The notes below the pieces were generated by a model, which saw only the letters and a program-made list of their open reading frames with translations, was not told the origin of the DNA and searched no databases. Positions 10,503 to 22,799 of a stretch of DNA of 64,000 nt are shown here, one piece after another. Source of the DNA: Oenanthe sinensis (lineage: Eukaryota; Streptophyta; Magnoliopsida; Apiales; Apiaceae); NCBI GenBank assembly GCA_028671895.1, contig JAPMAC010000221.1, positions 744,001 through 808,000 of the forward strand. The letters are read 5' to 3'. Made by a program: the position numbers and the translations under genes. How positions within the stretch are numbered: position 1 is the first letter of the stretch; each line of letters opens with the position of its first letter.

Positions 10503-12757
10503 TAAATTCCTTCAGCAATATCTCCAATACAACACGAAGATGCTCCCCATGCTCCTCTTTTGTCTTCGAATTCACCAAGATGTCATCAATAAACACGATC
10601 ACAAATTTGTCAAGAAAATCTTTGAATACCCTATTCATCAAGTCCATGAACACTGCTGGTGCATTTGTCAATCTGAAAGATATAACTAAAAACTCCTAGT
10701 GCCCATACCGAGTCCTAAAAGCTGTCTTAGGGATATCACATGCCTTCACCCTCAACTGATGATACCCTGAACGTAGGTCAATCTTCGAAGAATATTTTAC
10801 CCCTTACAACTGATCAAATAGGTCATCGATCCTCGATAATGGATACCTATTTTTCACAGTAATTCTATTCAACTCTCGATAGTCAATACAAAGTCTCATT
10901 GTACCATCTTTCTTCTTCACAAATAAGACAGGTGTTCCCCAAGGTGAAACACTCGGTCTGATGAAACCCTTCTCAAGCAATTCCTGTAGCTGTTCCTTTA
11001 ACTCTTGCAGTTCCAAAGGAGCCATTCGATACGGAGCCTTAGAAATAGGTTGTGCACCAGGTAATAAATCAATAGAGAATTCTACCTCTCTCCCCATCTA
11101 AATCCTCCGGAAATACATCAGGAAATTCACGAACAACACTAATACCCTCAAATGTAGATGAACTATCAGAAGAATCAATCACATGAGCCAAATAGCCTTC
11201 GCAACCATGCGCAAGCATCCGTTTCGCCTTGATAGCCCAAACAAATCTTCTCAAACAACTGGGCTTAGAACCATGGAACTCAAACTCTGGCAAATTTGGG
11301 TCCCCAAAAATTATCTTCTTCCCCTGACAATTGATAGTAGCCTTGTATCGCTCTAACCAGTCCATACCTAGAATAACATCAAAGTCCTTCATCTGAATAG
11401 GTAAGAAATCCACACATTGATTTTTGTCCTCCACTTTAACCACGCAATTAGGATACTAAGTGTTCATGAATATAGTTACCCCCGTAGGGCTTTCAATAGA
11501 ATATTCAGATAAAAATGCAGTAGGTGTAATGCATAGATGTTTAGCATAAGATGTAGAGACAAACGAATGTGTAGCACCAATATCAAATAAAACTGTAGCA
11601 TTCCTATTTCCAATAGAAAGTGTGCCTGTAATGGTACCTGAAGTGTTTGCTGCATCCTTTGCAGTAAGAGAGAACACACGTCCAGTATTTTTCTGATTGT
11701 TCTTTCTAGTAACATCATTCTGATCCCCAGACTTTTTCAATGGCATCTTGCAATCTCGAATAGTATGGCCTTTTTTACCACAGTTGAAACATGATGTGGT
11801 AAGCCAAAAACACACACCACCGTCCATCTTCCCACAATGCTCACAAGTAGACTTTCCACCACTCGGGTTTCTACTTTGATTAAATGACTTATTTTGCTGA
11901 TTACCCTGATTTCCATTTCTCTGCTGGAAGCTTCGAGTGTTGTACCTCTAATTATTCTATTTAAATTTGTCTGAAGATCCCCCATTTTTCTGAAACCCAG
12001 AAGAGTCATCATCTCTCTTTCTTTTCTGGTTCTGCATATCCCTCTGTTTACGAAAGTCAGTCTAATGTAGTTCCTGATCTCTAGCACTGTCAATCAAACT
12101 ATCCATTGTAGTGTATCGATTAGTAATGATGTGATTACGAATTGAAGTATTTAAAGCCCACTTAAACTTCATGATTTTGTCCTCCTCGGTCCCAACAATA
12201 GACCGTGCATAACCAGCTAACCTCTGAAATCGCACCTGAAAATCAGCCACAGATTCATCCTCCTTTTGAGCTATACCCTGATACTCCCGAGCATACTCCT
12301 CACGAATACTGGCAGGAAAATACCTCTAATCAAACTGTGTTTTAAACACATTCCATATGAGAGTGTCCTCATATCCAGCTGCATGAGAACCCACAACTGA
12401 TTTCCACCAAATGCTAGCATCTCCCTCAAGCCGGTAAGTAGCAAAACGTACTTTCTCCACTTCTGAACAATTAAGTACCCTGAAGATTTTCTCCATGTGG
12501 TCAATCCATGCTTCAGCATCCATTGGGATCTTGGCCTCCTTAAAAGAATTAGGAATCTGTTTCATAAAATGATCAAACATAGTTTGACCTTCCTGATTTT
12601 GCCTGTTATTGTCACCAAGATTCTGATCACTAGTGTTTCTTCTTTATTGAGAGCCACTTCCCGTACCATGTCCATAAAAGTGTTTCTATCCATAACTATT
12701 TGTTGAGTCCCAGAATTTTGACTAGAATTTCAATCGGAAGTACTTTTAGGCGGCATC
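10503..12757 (-). pseudogene. Chromovirus gag-PR-RT, multiply broken
   Basis: Read on the minus strand from ATG at about 12,757 (MPPK start). Gag has IPMDAEAWIDHMEKIF, RFATYRLEGDASIWW and VADFQVRFQRLAGYAR; a CCHC knuckle (CFNCGKKGHTIRDC) lies near 11,790. The protease motif is degenerate (FDIGATHSF, where family members have D-S/T-G-A). RT follows with FVKKKDGTMRLCIDYREL (about 10,890) and FVIVFIDDILVNSK (about 10,590). Lesions include a TGA nine codons after the start, frameshifts near 12,330, 12,060, 11,830 and 11,450, and a stop near 10,803. The RT stops at the solo LTR at 10,502 and resumes at 8,812. It is closest to the Tekay-like copy further right. Confidence 0.85.
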
Positions 12758-12892
12758 CTGTAGAAAATTTTATTAGCGCATAAAATATATGTAACAATAT
12801 TTATACTTAGAAATCTTACTTATACCCATGCGAAGTTAACCCAAACTCACAGGCCAACACCTAATAGGCAGTCTACAAAATCATTAAGCTTA

Positions 12893-12904
12893 GCTTTGAT
12901 ACCA
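12893..12904 (-). other. Primer binding site of the decayed chromovirus
   Basis: The minus strand reads TGGTATCAAAGC, one base from the initiator tRNA-Met site, a few bases inside the LTR edge at 12,909. Confidence 0.75.
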
Positions 12905-12908
12905 ACTT

Positions 12909-15576
12909 TGTAACACCCAACTATTATTAATAATAAGGCTACACAATTTAACAAAGTCTAAATAATACCAAACTATCATAAATTAATAATAATACTAAAG
13001 TTTAAGTACTAAATCTCAATAACAACAATACTGATAAACTCTAAAATCATCTAAAGTAGTTCTCAAATGTCTTATTAAATCTCCTAAGCAAAAGCAACTA
13101 GAATCTGGGTAGCGCTCATCACGCTCCCCGCTTTACCCCTCATTACCTGCGGAAAGAAAATAATACGAGTGAGCCAAACGCCCAGTACGAATATAATTTA
13201 ATATAATGCAGAATTTTTAGAAAATATAATGGATTGTGTCTTACCAACACAATAAGACAATAAAACGATACAAATGGAAACAATTAACAATATAAGGATC
13301 ACGAGATATCTCAAATCATATACGATGTTTAATAAAATGGTACCACAAGAAATAATTCGGATCCAAAACAATAACAATAAGGCTGAAAATCAAATAAGGT
13401 GGGAACAATAAGGGTCTCTTACACAAAACTGTACTCGTAAATCTCCACTCACCAAGTATAGGACAATGGTTTCTTCCTCGGATATCCATAAGAAGAAATA
13501 ATAGAATGTATAAAACATCCCAACAATACAATATCGATCACGATCTATTCACTTCTCATACTCCAGAAACGCGTCCGTATACTTATACCACCGATACGAG
13601 TTAGTGTCTAGTTCACCTTTACTCCGAACTCCATGTGAACATTGTCCGTGATTAAAACCACACGGATCGGTCTAAGAGCCCAATACATAGGTTACAAAAA
13701 TTACCGATTCTTTAATCAAATTAAAACAATATCGCAATAAAAATGCGAGACAAAACAAATATAAAGAATCAAGGCAACAATAATTCCAAAAATAATGAGT
13801 TTGAAATGAAATAAGGGATGCGTACTAAGAAGTAAACATAGAGTACAAAAAGGGTCACAATTTTATAAAAATATCTCAACAATAAATATGATGAATTTTT
13901 AATATTTAAATGGAGGAAAAGAATTAAGAATTCATATTAATAATTACAATTGAAAAGTGAGAAAATGAGATAGAATTCGTACCTGAAATTGATACTAAAC
14001 TAACTCCAAATATTAGTGATCAGGTGCAGCTATTACTCCTTACTCAAATCTAGAGACCAATATTTAACCATCTATTAGTAATACCTAAATCAATTATTAC
14101 AAAATTTGTTAACTAATTATAAAGAGAGAAAAAAAAACTCTAGAAATTAATATATTTAGACTAATAATTAGCACATACGCTAATACTGCTCAATGGAAAA
14201 GAATATATTAATACAATTAAAATTCATTGGGACCTTACCGGTCAAATACAGTAACTAGCAATATTGGAACAACTTTCAATTGGTAAACAAAAGGATAATA
14301 AATTCGGTCAGTACCCCAAATAGAATAATGATTATAAAATTAATAAGCAAATTTTAATCATCTAACAAATATTAATAATTAAATGTAAAAATAATATATT
14401 AGTTGATCGACCATAAGCCTCCATAAAAGTTAATATATTATTACAATTTAATATCAATGCTATAACATGAAACTAGAGAGACATGAATGTTCTGACCAAA
14501 TTATTAACTAAAACTTTCACTGTGTTGCTAATGCGTACATAAATAATAAAATTTATTAAAATAAGTTTGAAATAATAAACTAATGAGTATGTACCCTAAC
14601 CATTATGAATGCATATCTATCAAGTCATCACCTAAAAATTTATATGTTTGATACAGAAAATATTACACTATATAGTTTTATAAATACCCTATCACAACTT
14701 AGAAATAATTAACATAAAAATTACGAATCCCCAATTCATCTAATATAACTTTTAAAAATGACTAATTATTAATTTAAAAAAACATGGTATTACGATGCAC
14801 ACAAATAGTATCTAAAATCGATGATATATATATATAACAATATGTGTTCAAATATTATAGATAAATGATTAGCTGCTAAAACCATAAATAATATGTTAAG
14901 ACTTACAATAATATTGCCTGAAATTCGAGGACAGAAACCAGCATTATTACGCAAGCGGAAGGAATATATGTTGCACTGTAAATATATACATAAAATTAAA
15001 TGTTTTACGTTAATATTCATATATATATTTTTATAGAAGAATATAATAGTATTATAATACTTATTTAATACCATTAACCAATCATACCTTTCTGCTTCTA
15101 GTACAAGTCAACGCCAAATAATTAAACCCATACCCTAAGACTTGATTTGTATAGCCCCTGTGAGTGCATCATCAAACACGTATAGTAACTATTAATATAT
15201 ACATATAGTAATTAAACTAATGAGAGTATATTTGAGCTTCACTTGAGATTACTATCATGTACGTATATTACCTTTGCTTCTTTTGACGATTACCCGGCTG
15301 TACAACTCAAATGGGTATATCTCATCTTATACTTATAAGATCAATTATCAATAGGATAAATATTATCGAACTAAATATAGGATACAAAAATATTATCTTA
15401 ACAAGCTAATCATTATCACTATAGTTCTTAGAATCCTATAAGGATTACACAACTAACTTTATAATATATAAATTATAAATATAAATAACCATAGTGTAAC
15501 ATATAACTTATTTAAAAAAATAAAATTAAATAGACTTCTAAATTAATAAATAAATATAAATAATCGGGGTATTATA
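12909..15576 (-). repeat. Probable 5' LTR of the decayed chromovirus
   Basis: The inner edge is clear: TGTAACACCC on the plus strand next to the PBS. The outer edge is set at 15,576 because cggggtattata there is an imperfect inverted copy of TGTAACACCC, as expected for LTR ends. This gives about 2.67 kb. It is AT-rich and holds no credible gene; the small minus-strand frame at 14,790-15,074 has no recognisable domain. With no second LTR in the window the outer end is an inference. Confidence 0.4.
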
Positions 15577-15893
15577 CTTCAGCTTTCAATATTAGTAATT
15601 TTTGAAATAAACATCGATTACTTAGAATAGAAATTCTAAATAATATCACTAATACTAAAAGTCTCACAATTATTTGTAATAAAATATTTAAAAGTATCAT
15701 AGCAAAATATCAGAACAATTAAGCAAGATATCATTGACTAATACTCATTAAATATTTAACAAACAAATAATTATGATGTTAACTTATGCTAGAAAATTTA
15801 ACTACCACATATGCATATAATATTATGAGCATGATAATTAAACTTGGAGCAAAAAGTAAGAGGTACTGGATTTCAAACAAATTCACAAGTCCT
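15577..15893. other. Unassigned AT-rich stretch
   Basis: No coding signal, hairpin or recognised repeat seen. It could be the 3' end of the SIRE remnant to its right or genomic flank. Confidence 0.4.
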
Positions 15894-18297
15894 TTAAATA
15901 TGAAAATTTAATACTTGTGAACTCATTTGAGAAATCCTTGCAGATGGGATTTTCAACAAATATGCATATAAATAATATCTCAAGTTCACTAACCAACTTA
16001 GATAAAATAAATTCATCAAGTTATTTAGGAAAGATCTCCAAGTTATTCTACTAAGGACAACTCTCGAAAGAAATGATACCTGGTGTCCATGAGTTTGTTC
16101 CATATGTGGTGTAGAGAATATCCAGTAGAGTTGCTGGAGTTGAAGAACTTTTCTTGTCCAGAAGATCAGAGCATCACATTCACAGGTTGCTTTAATTTCC
16201 GCCTTTGCTGCAACTATGTATTGAGTGCTTCTTCTCATTTCAGCAAGAAATCAACTTCTTCCACGAAATTGATAGCTTCTAGGAATTACTTCCCTGTCTT
16301 TCTTACAACCTACATCATCAATATCTATATAGCCAATTAGGTTAAACCTATTATCTTCAGGGTACCTGATTCTAAGAATTGGTGATACCCTAAGATATCT
16401 AACAATTCATAACTTAGTTATAACATAAGATTCTCTAGTATCCACTTGGAAACTTGCACATAGGCATATCGAGAATAAAATATATGGTCTTTATGCACTT
16501 AAATAAGTAATGAGCCGATCATACTTCTATAGCTTGTCACTTCAGTTCATATATCTGATTTTCCCTGATCAAGCTTAGTGGTTTGTTGGCAAGAAGTATT
16601 GGCAAGTCTAGAATCTTCTAAATTGTGCATCTTCAAAAGATCATTGACTTACTTTAATTTCCATCATTCTTTTGAACTACTTATAATTCAAAAAGAATTG
16701 CAACTCTTCCAACATGCTCATCTTGTACCTACTCTGCATTTACTTAACAAATATCTCTTGCCAAATTTTCATTAGTAGACCCACATATAATATAATCATG
16801 ATATTCGTGCACATATATTACATTGTGTGTGCTTTGTATTCTAGAGAGATATATGTGTATAACGACTCTACCAAAATCATTTTCAAGTAATAGACTAGTT
16901 AGAGTGTCATACTGTGTCCTTGACGACTTGCTTGAATCCCTAACTCCATTCATAGAGAGCTTGTGAAGAGGATGATATACAAGTTCCAATGTATCTACAA
17001 CTTCAAAGTCCCGAAAATGTTTTACATCCAATTCAACTTCTAACTCACCATTCTGGAGTGCACTTGTTCACCTTGATCTGATAGATATTCATGCTTGAAT
17101 GCTCAACAGGCGCTAGGGACGTCCTATTGTTAGGTCATCAATTTGTTTAGCCCTAATAGGATCAAGTCTCGTCACTGGTATTTACTGTTTGATCTTGAAA
17201 GTCCCGAAGATTCTGTTTCCATCATCGTCGATACCTTCTACTTTATAGTAACCGCAAGCAACTAGTTTGGCTTCGTTCCTCGTAACAATGCCAATAATCA
17301 TCCAGTCTCTGTAAACCCTTACAATACTAAATAAAGTCTTGTCTTGTGGTCTGGGTTCCAGCTTCAGTTGATTCTGTCGTCGAACTGATTGAGATCATCT
17401 TGCATTACAATCACCCAATCTGGATCAATCAGTGCATCTTCAGTATTCTTTGGGATTTCAGATGTTATGTCCTGAAAAATATATGTTCATTTTGATTAGC
17501 ACTTCTAGCCTTTATTGAATAATCCGGTTTACTAAGAACTAGACTCTAGGATTGACTTTGACTTCAAACCTTTTGTCTTAGCAGATATTTTCTTGATGTA
17601 TTCCTTTGATCTTCATTGTGTTGAGTACGACTAGTAGATCCTTCTTTTCTTTGCTCTCCCTGAGTTGTTGCTAGGATGTATTGAAGATCCTTCACCTTAT
17701 TAAGTGGATTTTGTTAAAGTTCACGAGTTGTGTAGTTTCACTACCATTTCCACAAATAGGATCTGAATCATCATCATTATTATTGATTCATTCTGCAACC
17801 TCAGTTTCAACATCAGTATCTGAATTTGACTCTGACGAGATGTCAAACTTTAAAGATTCAGAATAGTATTTCATTTGAATGCTTGGGTGCTTGGTGTAGT
17901 AGGACAATACATTCAAACTTTCAATCACCTTCTGGTTATACATCATTTATGCCTTGTAAGAATTTGACATCAATGAGTAGCCGAGGAGAATTGTTCCATG
18001 AGCCTTAACTACAAACTTGCTAAGATGCTCATCTAGATCTTTAATAAATATTAATTTCCTCCAAATACACGAAAGAGCTTTAGTGTTTGCTTCTCGTTTC
18101 CATTAACTCATAAGATGTCTTTTCACGATCTTTGTTGATTAAAGCAGCATGTTATGTTAATTGCTTCAGCTTCAAAGTACTTTATCAGTGTAGACTTCAT
18201 TTAGAACTTCATTCACAAAATTCAGTTCCAATATCTGACTTCAAAGTTTTCACAGCTTACTTTGCTTCCAACTTTATCTTCTTAAAGTGATCAATCA
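15894..18297 (-). pseudogene. Strongly decayed SIRE-like Copia remnant (INT to RNase H)
   Basis: Minus-strand translation in shifting frames recovers pieces in the right order. The integrase TLKSDIGTEF (near 18,220) corresponds to TIRSDNGTEF. An integrase C-terminus LFRVFGGN follows near 18,060, then the RT start PDWVIVMQDDLNQF (about 17,400), MDVK of the RT core (about 17,030), CGSTNENLA near 16,770, NLIGYID of the RT/RNase H connection (about 16,340) and a corrupted RNase H near 16,200. Nearly every segment contains stops. It ends at 18,297 exactly where the Tekay LTR begins, so it was the target of that insertion. The other half is not visible beyond the Tekay/SIRE block. Confidence 0.75.
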
Positions 18298-21200
18298 TGT
18301 GGCGCCCTCCCGACCCGGGGTCTAGATCGGGGAGTCACTAACACTCTATATGCATGCACCCTTAACAACAATAATAGAAAATACGCATAAATATGACCCC
18401 GACTACTAACCTGGATCTTTCAAGGTAATGGTATGAAACAAGCACACAACTACATCCTTTTATATTTACATTTACAGTAACCAAAATAATATTACAGTTC
18501 CTGAAACATCTCAAAATCTACTAATAAAAGTACAAGACTAAACAAAGTCTTTTCCTTCCAACTCTGCCTCGATCCTACCTGTTCAATCTCAGCCAGCCTC
18601 ACATAGTTCATGAATGACATATTTTTCCTGGCAGTCTGCTTAAGGCGGACCATGATTCTCAAGAGCTGTAGATGTTAGAAAAAAAATAAAAGAATGAGCT
18701 ACAAAAGCTCAGCAAGTAACCATATAGGTTAAAAACAGTTCTACAGGCTTATACATATAATTTAAAAAGTCTTTTCTCAAAACCATGCTTTAAAATCACT
18801 GCTGGACCTCATTGTCCCAAAGTTGTAATTAAAATTCTAGTCAGGGGATTCATTACTCGTAAAACTTTCTTTTATAAAACCACTGGCAGGGTTAAACAAT
18901 TTCAATCACTGGTGCAAGGTAATAAGAACTGGAAAGTAATAATCAAGTGCAAGTATAAGAGTAATCTGCAGGGTTAGATGGATCACAGGAAATAATGTAT
19001 AACAATTAAAACAAGGTCAACCCAAGATATGTCTCATAATTGAAGCTGTATATGACAGGTTATAACAAGGCATTTCATTATTCATTACTAATCATTTCAA
19101 AGTCCATTTGTATAAAACTGTCCTTTCATTAGGACTGATTCTTTCAAAACATTTTTATAAAACTGTCCTCTCATTAGGACCTTGCTTTTCAAATCATTTA
19201 TAAAACTGTCCTCTCATTAGGACCTTTACTGTTTAGAAACAATTCATTTTGGTTGAAGTTTTCTCACAATGCCAGACAATACGGGTGATCAGCCACGTAA
19301 AGTCCCCATAACGGACTAAAGTCCCTCTGGACATAAAGAGTACTCATAAAGGCACTTATTGCCATTGGCCTTGGGCTATCTCATTACAGCCATTGACTAT
19401 CTCATTATAGGCTTCACATAAAAAGTGCTGGACCGGCGTCACTCGGCCTCTTACGCCTCCAACCTATAGGAATCCGCAGAAACCATTTTGATCGGAATTC
19501 CTATAATAACCAAAACCTTTCTTTTTAAAATTTCCAAATCATTTGATGAAAAAGACTTCTTGAAAGTCGGATTCCATATTTAAATCCATTTTTTAAAGAT
19601 CATTAGACAGAAGTAAAGTTTATTCCAGGATAAATCTCAAAACAAGCTTCTATTGTAGTAAGGTAATCTGATATCATGAACTGGGGATCAAAAACAAGTT
19701 AAAGTTGTGAAGTCAAGGTGCAGGGTCAATCCATAGGTATAACAGTTGTTTTTGAAAATAGTTGTAAGGCATTTAATTGTAACAGTAGTTAGGCCATAGC
19801 AACAGGGTAAGTTCAGAATTTAAGTTCAAGTAAACATTACTAAGGAAATGGTGTCGACAATTGTCATAGTTCAAGGTTACTGATTTAAGACCTTAAAATT
19901 AGTTTAAAAGTTGACAATAGCAGTTCAGGGATTGAAAAGTCTAAAGTATAATCAAAACTGGTATAAGGTTACAGTTTAAATAAAGCAATTAAAGTAAGGT
20001 AGGCTATAGCTTAAAACAGTTGAAATAAGGTAACACAGTTGCAGGGTCATAAAGCAATTTATAAAACAGTTCACTATGCAGTTCATAAAACAGTGTTTAA
20101 GTTGAAAGAGATTAGGCAGTAGTTACTTGCCTTAAACAGGAATGCTACAGCTGTTGAACAGGTAGATCGCCTACACCAGACACTAACTCTCTACTTTAGC
20201 TTTTCCTTTATCCTTCACCTCAACGTCCTTCGTAGCTACACACAAATAATACTATTTCAGAATCTTATATACTCTCGACGTTCTCATTAACGTCTAACTA
20301 TTCTACCCTTTCGTTAACTATAATCCCTTAACACATAATAATCTACTGTAGACATACTCTGCTATATACTCACTCCTACACTAGCAAGCAAGTATCACAT
20401 AGACAATTATATCATTCACAGCATTCCTGACTGATAGCCTTTCCTATACAGAAGTGGTGTGCCAATAATATTTTACAAAGTCGTTTTAGTTTTAGAAAAT
20501 TTTGGCAGCACTTCCCCTGTAATTGGAGCTACCTGTCGGAATACAACCGACACAACCAAACATCAATGTCAATCATACACCATTATACGATCATATTTAG
20601 TACCAAATCCATATCAATCAAGCAACATCTATAATCATAAATAATACTATTACCATTTCAATATAATCAAGAATTCGAATATATTATTATATATATATAT
20701 ATTCGAATTATGATTTTGCAATTCAAAGCCCTTGAGCACTCAAACATTTACATAATCAATTCACATTTTCACTTAGACACATAGACATATATATTACCAA
20801 GTAATGCTTTTATAAACTCCCAGAGCAACTCACATTGTTATTGCAAATATGCATATACATTCCGACGTCTCAATAACCAAAGCAATTGAATTCCATTTTA
20901 GACATAGCATATAGCGTTAACATGGACTAAGGTTCACCTATTAAACTATACTTGAACATAATGATCCGTATAAGTCAAAATTCCAATCAATCAAGCTAAT
21001 TATCATTCAACAATTTGTATACCATTCGGTTTTATTACCTAAAAACATGGCAACCAAATTAATTCAAACTAATTCACAAGTATCAACTTATAATAGAACT
21101 AAGACATCCATATGTACTACAAAATTTCAGTTCAAATCTCATATGCACACAATTAACTATCAATGGCTATAATTTCACATATGGCATGGCTATTAGTAGC

Positions 21201-22760
21201 AACACTAGTAATAATCGAAGCAAAGCATAGCAAAACACAGCAATTCGAACTAAATTTCCATATACCAATTCATTTTCGAACCTATATATGCAACAAAATT
21301 TGATTAATACAAACAACATTATATCCAAAGAGGAACCCAACCATGTATACACCCAAAATGCCGACACACACACATATACACATGTATACTTCAACTGCCG
21401 AAGCCATACAAGAACACTAGGCCGGAAAAATTTAGAATATTAACATGCAGTCCTTATTCACCATGAATCAAATGTAAAGCAACTACTAGCATGATACTAA
21501 ACAAAAACGAGACTTCGTGGAATCATGCTAAGCCATAACCAATCGGAAAAATGCTATTCTTGCTCGGAAAAATGGAAACTGTAACATGCAATAAGAATTA
21601 CTAGTCTAACATAAATAAAAATAGTAGTTCCGGCTCATTTCATCATCGCCGTTGACCTGCCAGCTCGTAATAGTCATCGCCGGCGGCCAAGCTCCGGTGG
21701 AAAATCCGATCATCGGATTCTCGACACCAAAACTTCGTTTTTCAATCATTAACAACTCAACAAGCATCGTACTAGTGCCGATTATCAAATTTAGAGTAGT
21801 TTAACCCTTGCATGCAGGTATAGACCAAACCCCGATCATATATACACACGGCATACATATATATATATATTTTAACTCAAGAACAACGGATTGCATACAT
21901 ATCTAGGATTTGATTACTCTCAAAAATCAACACAAATGCTAGCAATAGACTCGAGGATCAAGAGAAACAGCAAAATCACCAGAAAAAGAAAAGCTACTGA
22001 CCTACAAACTAAGACACAGAGCAAATGAAGAAGAAAGAGGCGATGCTGTGATTTATAAAGCCAAGGGCATTCTAGTAACTTCACATTTGCCATTTTTCTA
22101 ATTTAAAACAAATAAAAATCGAATTTTGGTAGAAAAAGAGTACAAAAATAACTTTTGTATTTTTAAAATAAAGATCATGAATTTAGAAGCTTCCCCATAT
22201 TTTTGAAATATTTTTATGGTAAATAAATAATTAACTAAAAATCTTTGAAGTTTTAGCACAGCAATAGAAAATAAGAGTAGGAAAATCTTTAAAAATACAT
22301 TTGGGCTCGAATAAAATAAACTTTTATTTTTCACAAGTCTCAAAATATTTAAGAAATATTTTGGAACAGGTTTCATGATTTTTGGGCATTCCAATAATTA
22401 AATATGGAATTTAGAAGAGTAATATCTCTAGAATAAAACAGGAATGAAAGATTTATATAAAATCACTGGGACTAGAATTAAATACATCACTATTTTTAGA
22501 AAGTCTCTAAAATCACATAGAAGCTACATATAAAATTTCATAATTATTGGACACACCAATAATTTTATAAAAATCAAACAGTTACTCAATTAAGCATAAA
22601 AATCAATTAAACACTTAATTAAATCACTTAAGCATAATGCAGTCAAACGGGCAGTCAACTAGACATATAAAATGACCACATATCATATCTTAACACATTA
22701 GAACACATAAATCATATACCTCATATTAATCAAATAGATTTAATTATCTCGATCGTTACA
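18298..22760 (-). repeat. 3' LTR of the Tekay-like chromovirus
   Basis: 4,463 bp. The plus strand starts TGTGGCGCCCTCCCGACCCG and ends cgatcgttaca, next to the polypurine tract. It matches 28,400-32,864 almost throughout. Its small open frames (for example 20,459-20,644 and 21,167-21,394) occur in both LTRs and have no domain. It borders the decayed SIRE remnant at 18,297. Confidence 0.95.
19111..19223 (+). repeat. Three copies of a 25-bp motif inside the LTR
   Basis: A unit reading tataaaactgtcct.tcattaggac starts at 19,111, 19,156 and 19,199, with spacers of about 20 bp. The partner LTR has the same array at 29,213-29,325. Confidence 0.9.
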
Positions 22761-22772
22761 TTCTCCCCCCCT
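22761..22772 (-). other. Polypurine tract of the Tekay-like element
   Basis: ttctccccccct on the plus strand (a purine run on the minus strand) lies directly inside the 3' LTR edge. The same tract is repeated at 32,865 after the middle LTR. Confidence 0.85.
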
Positions 22773-22799
22773 TAAAAAGATTCTGTCCCCAGAATCAGC

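Larger units (their letters stand above)
8004..15576 (-). mobile_element. Decayed Ty3/Gypsy chromovirus (Tekay-like), 3'-truncated, carrying a solo LTR
   Basis: Read on the minus strand: LTR (15,576-12,909, far end uncertain), PBS, short leader, gag, PR, RT, then, after the inserted Copia LTR, the RT end and RNase H down to about 8,004. Protein sequence is close to the intact-looking chromovirus at 18,298-34,925 but clearly diverged. Integrase and 3' LTR are missing, cut off at the junction with the Angela gag. Many stops and frameshifts show it is old. Confidence 0.85.

Noticed and set aside
20459..21788. Small frames in the Tekay LTR (20,459-20,644, 21,167-21,394, 21,606-21,788) repeated at 30,561, 31,273 and 31,712
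   Set aside because: Their repetition reflects the duplicated LTR, not conserved genes; no start context or domain.
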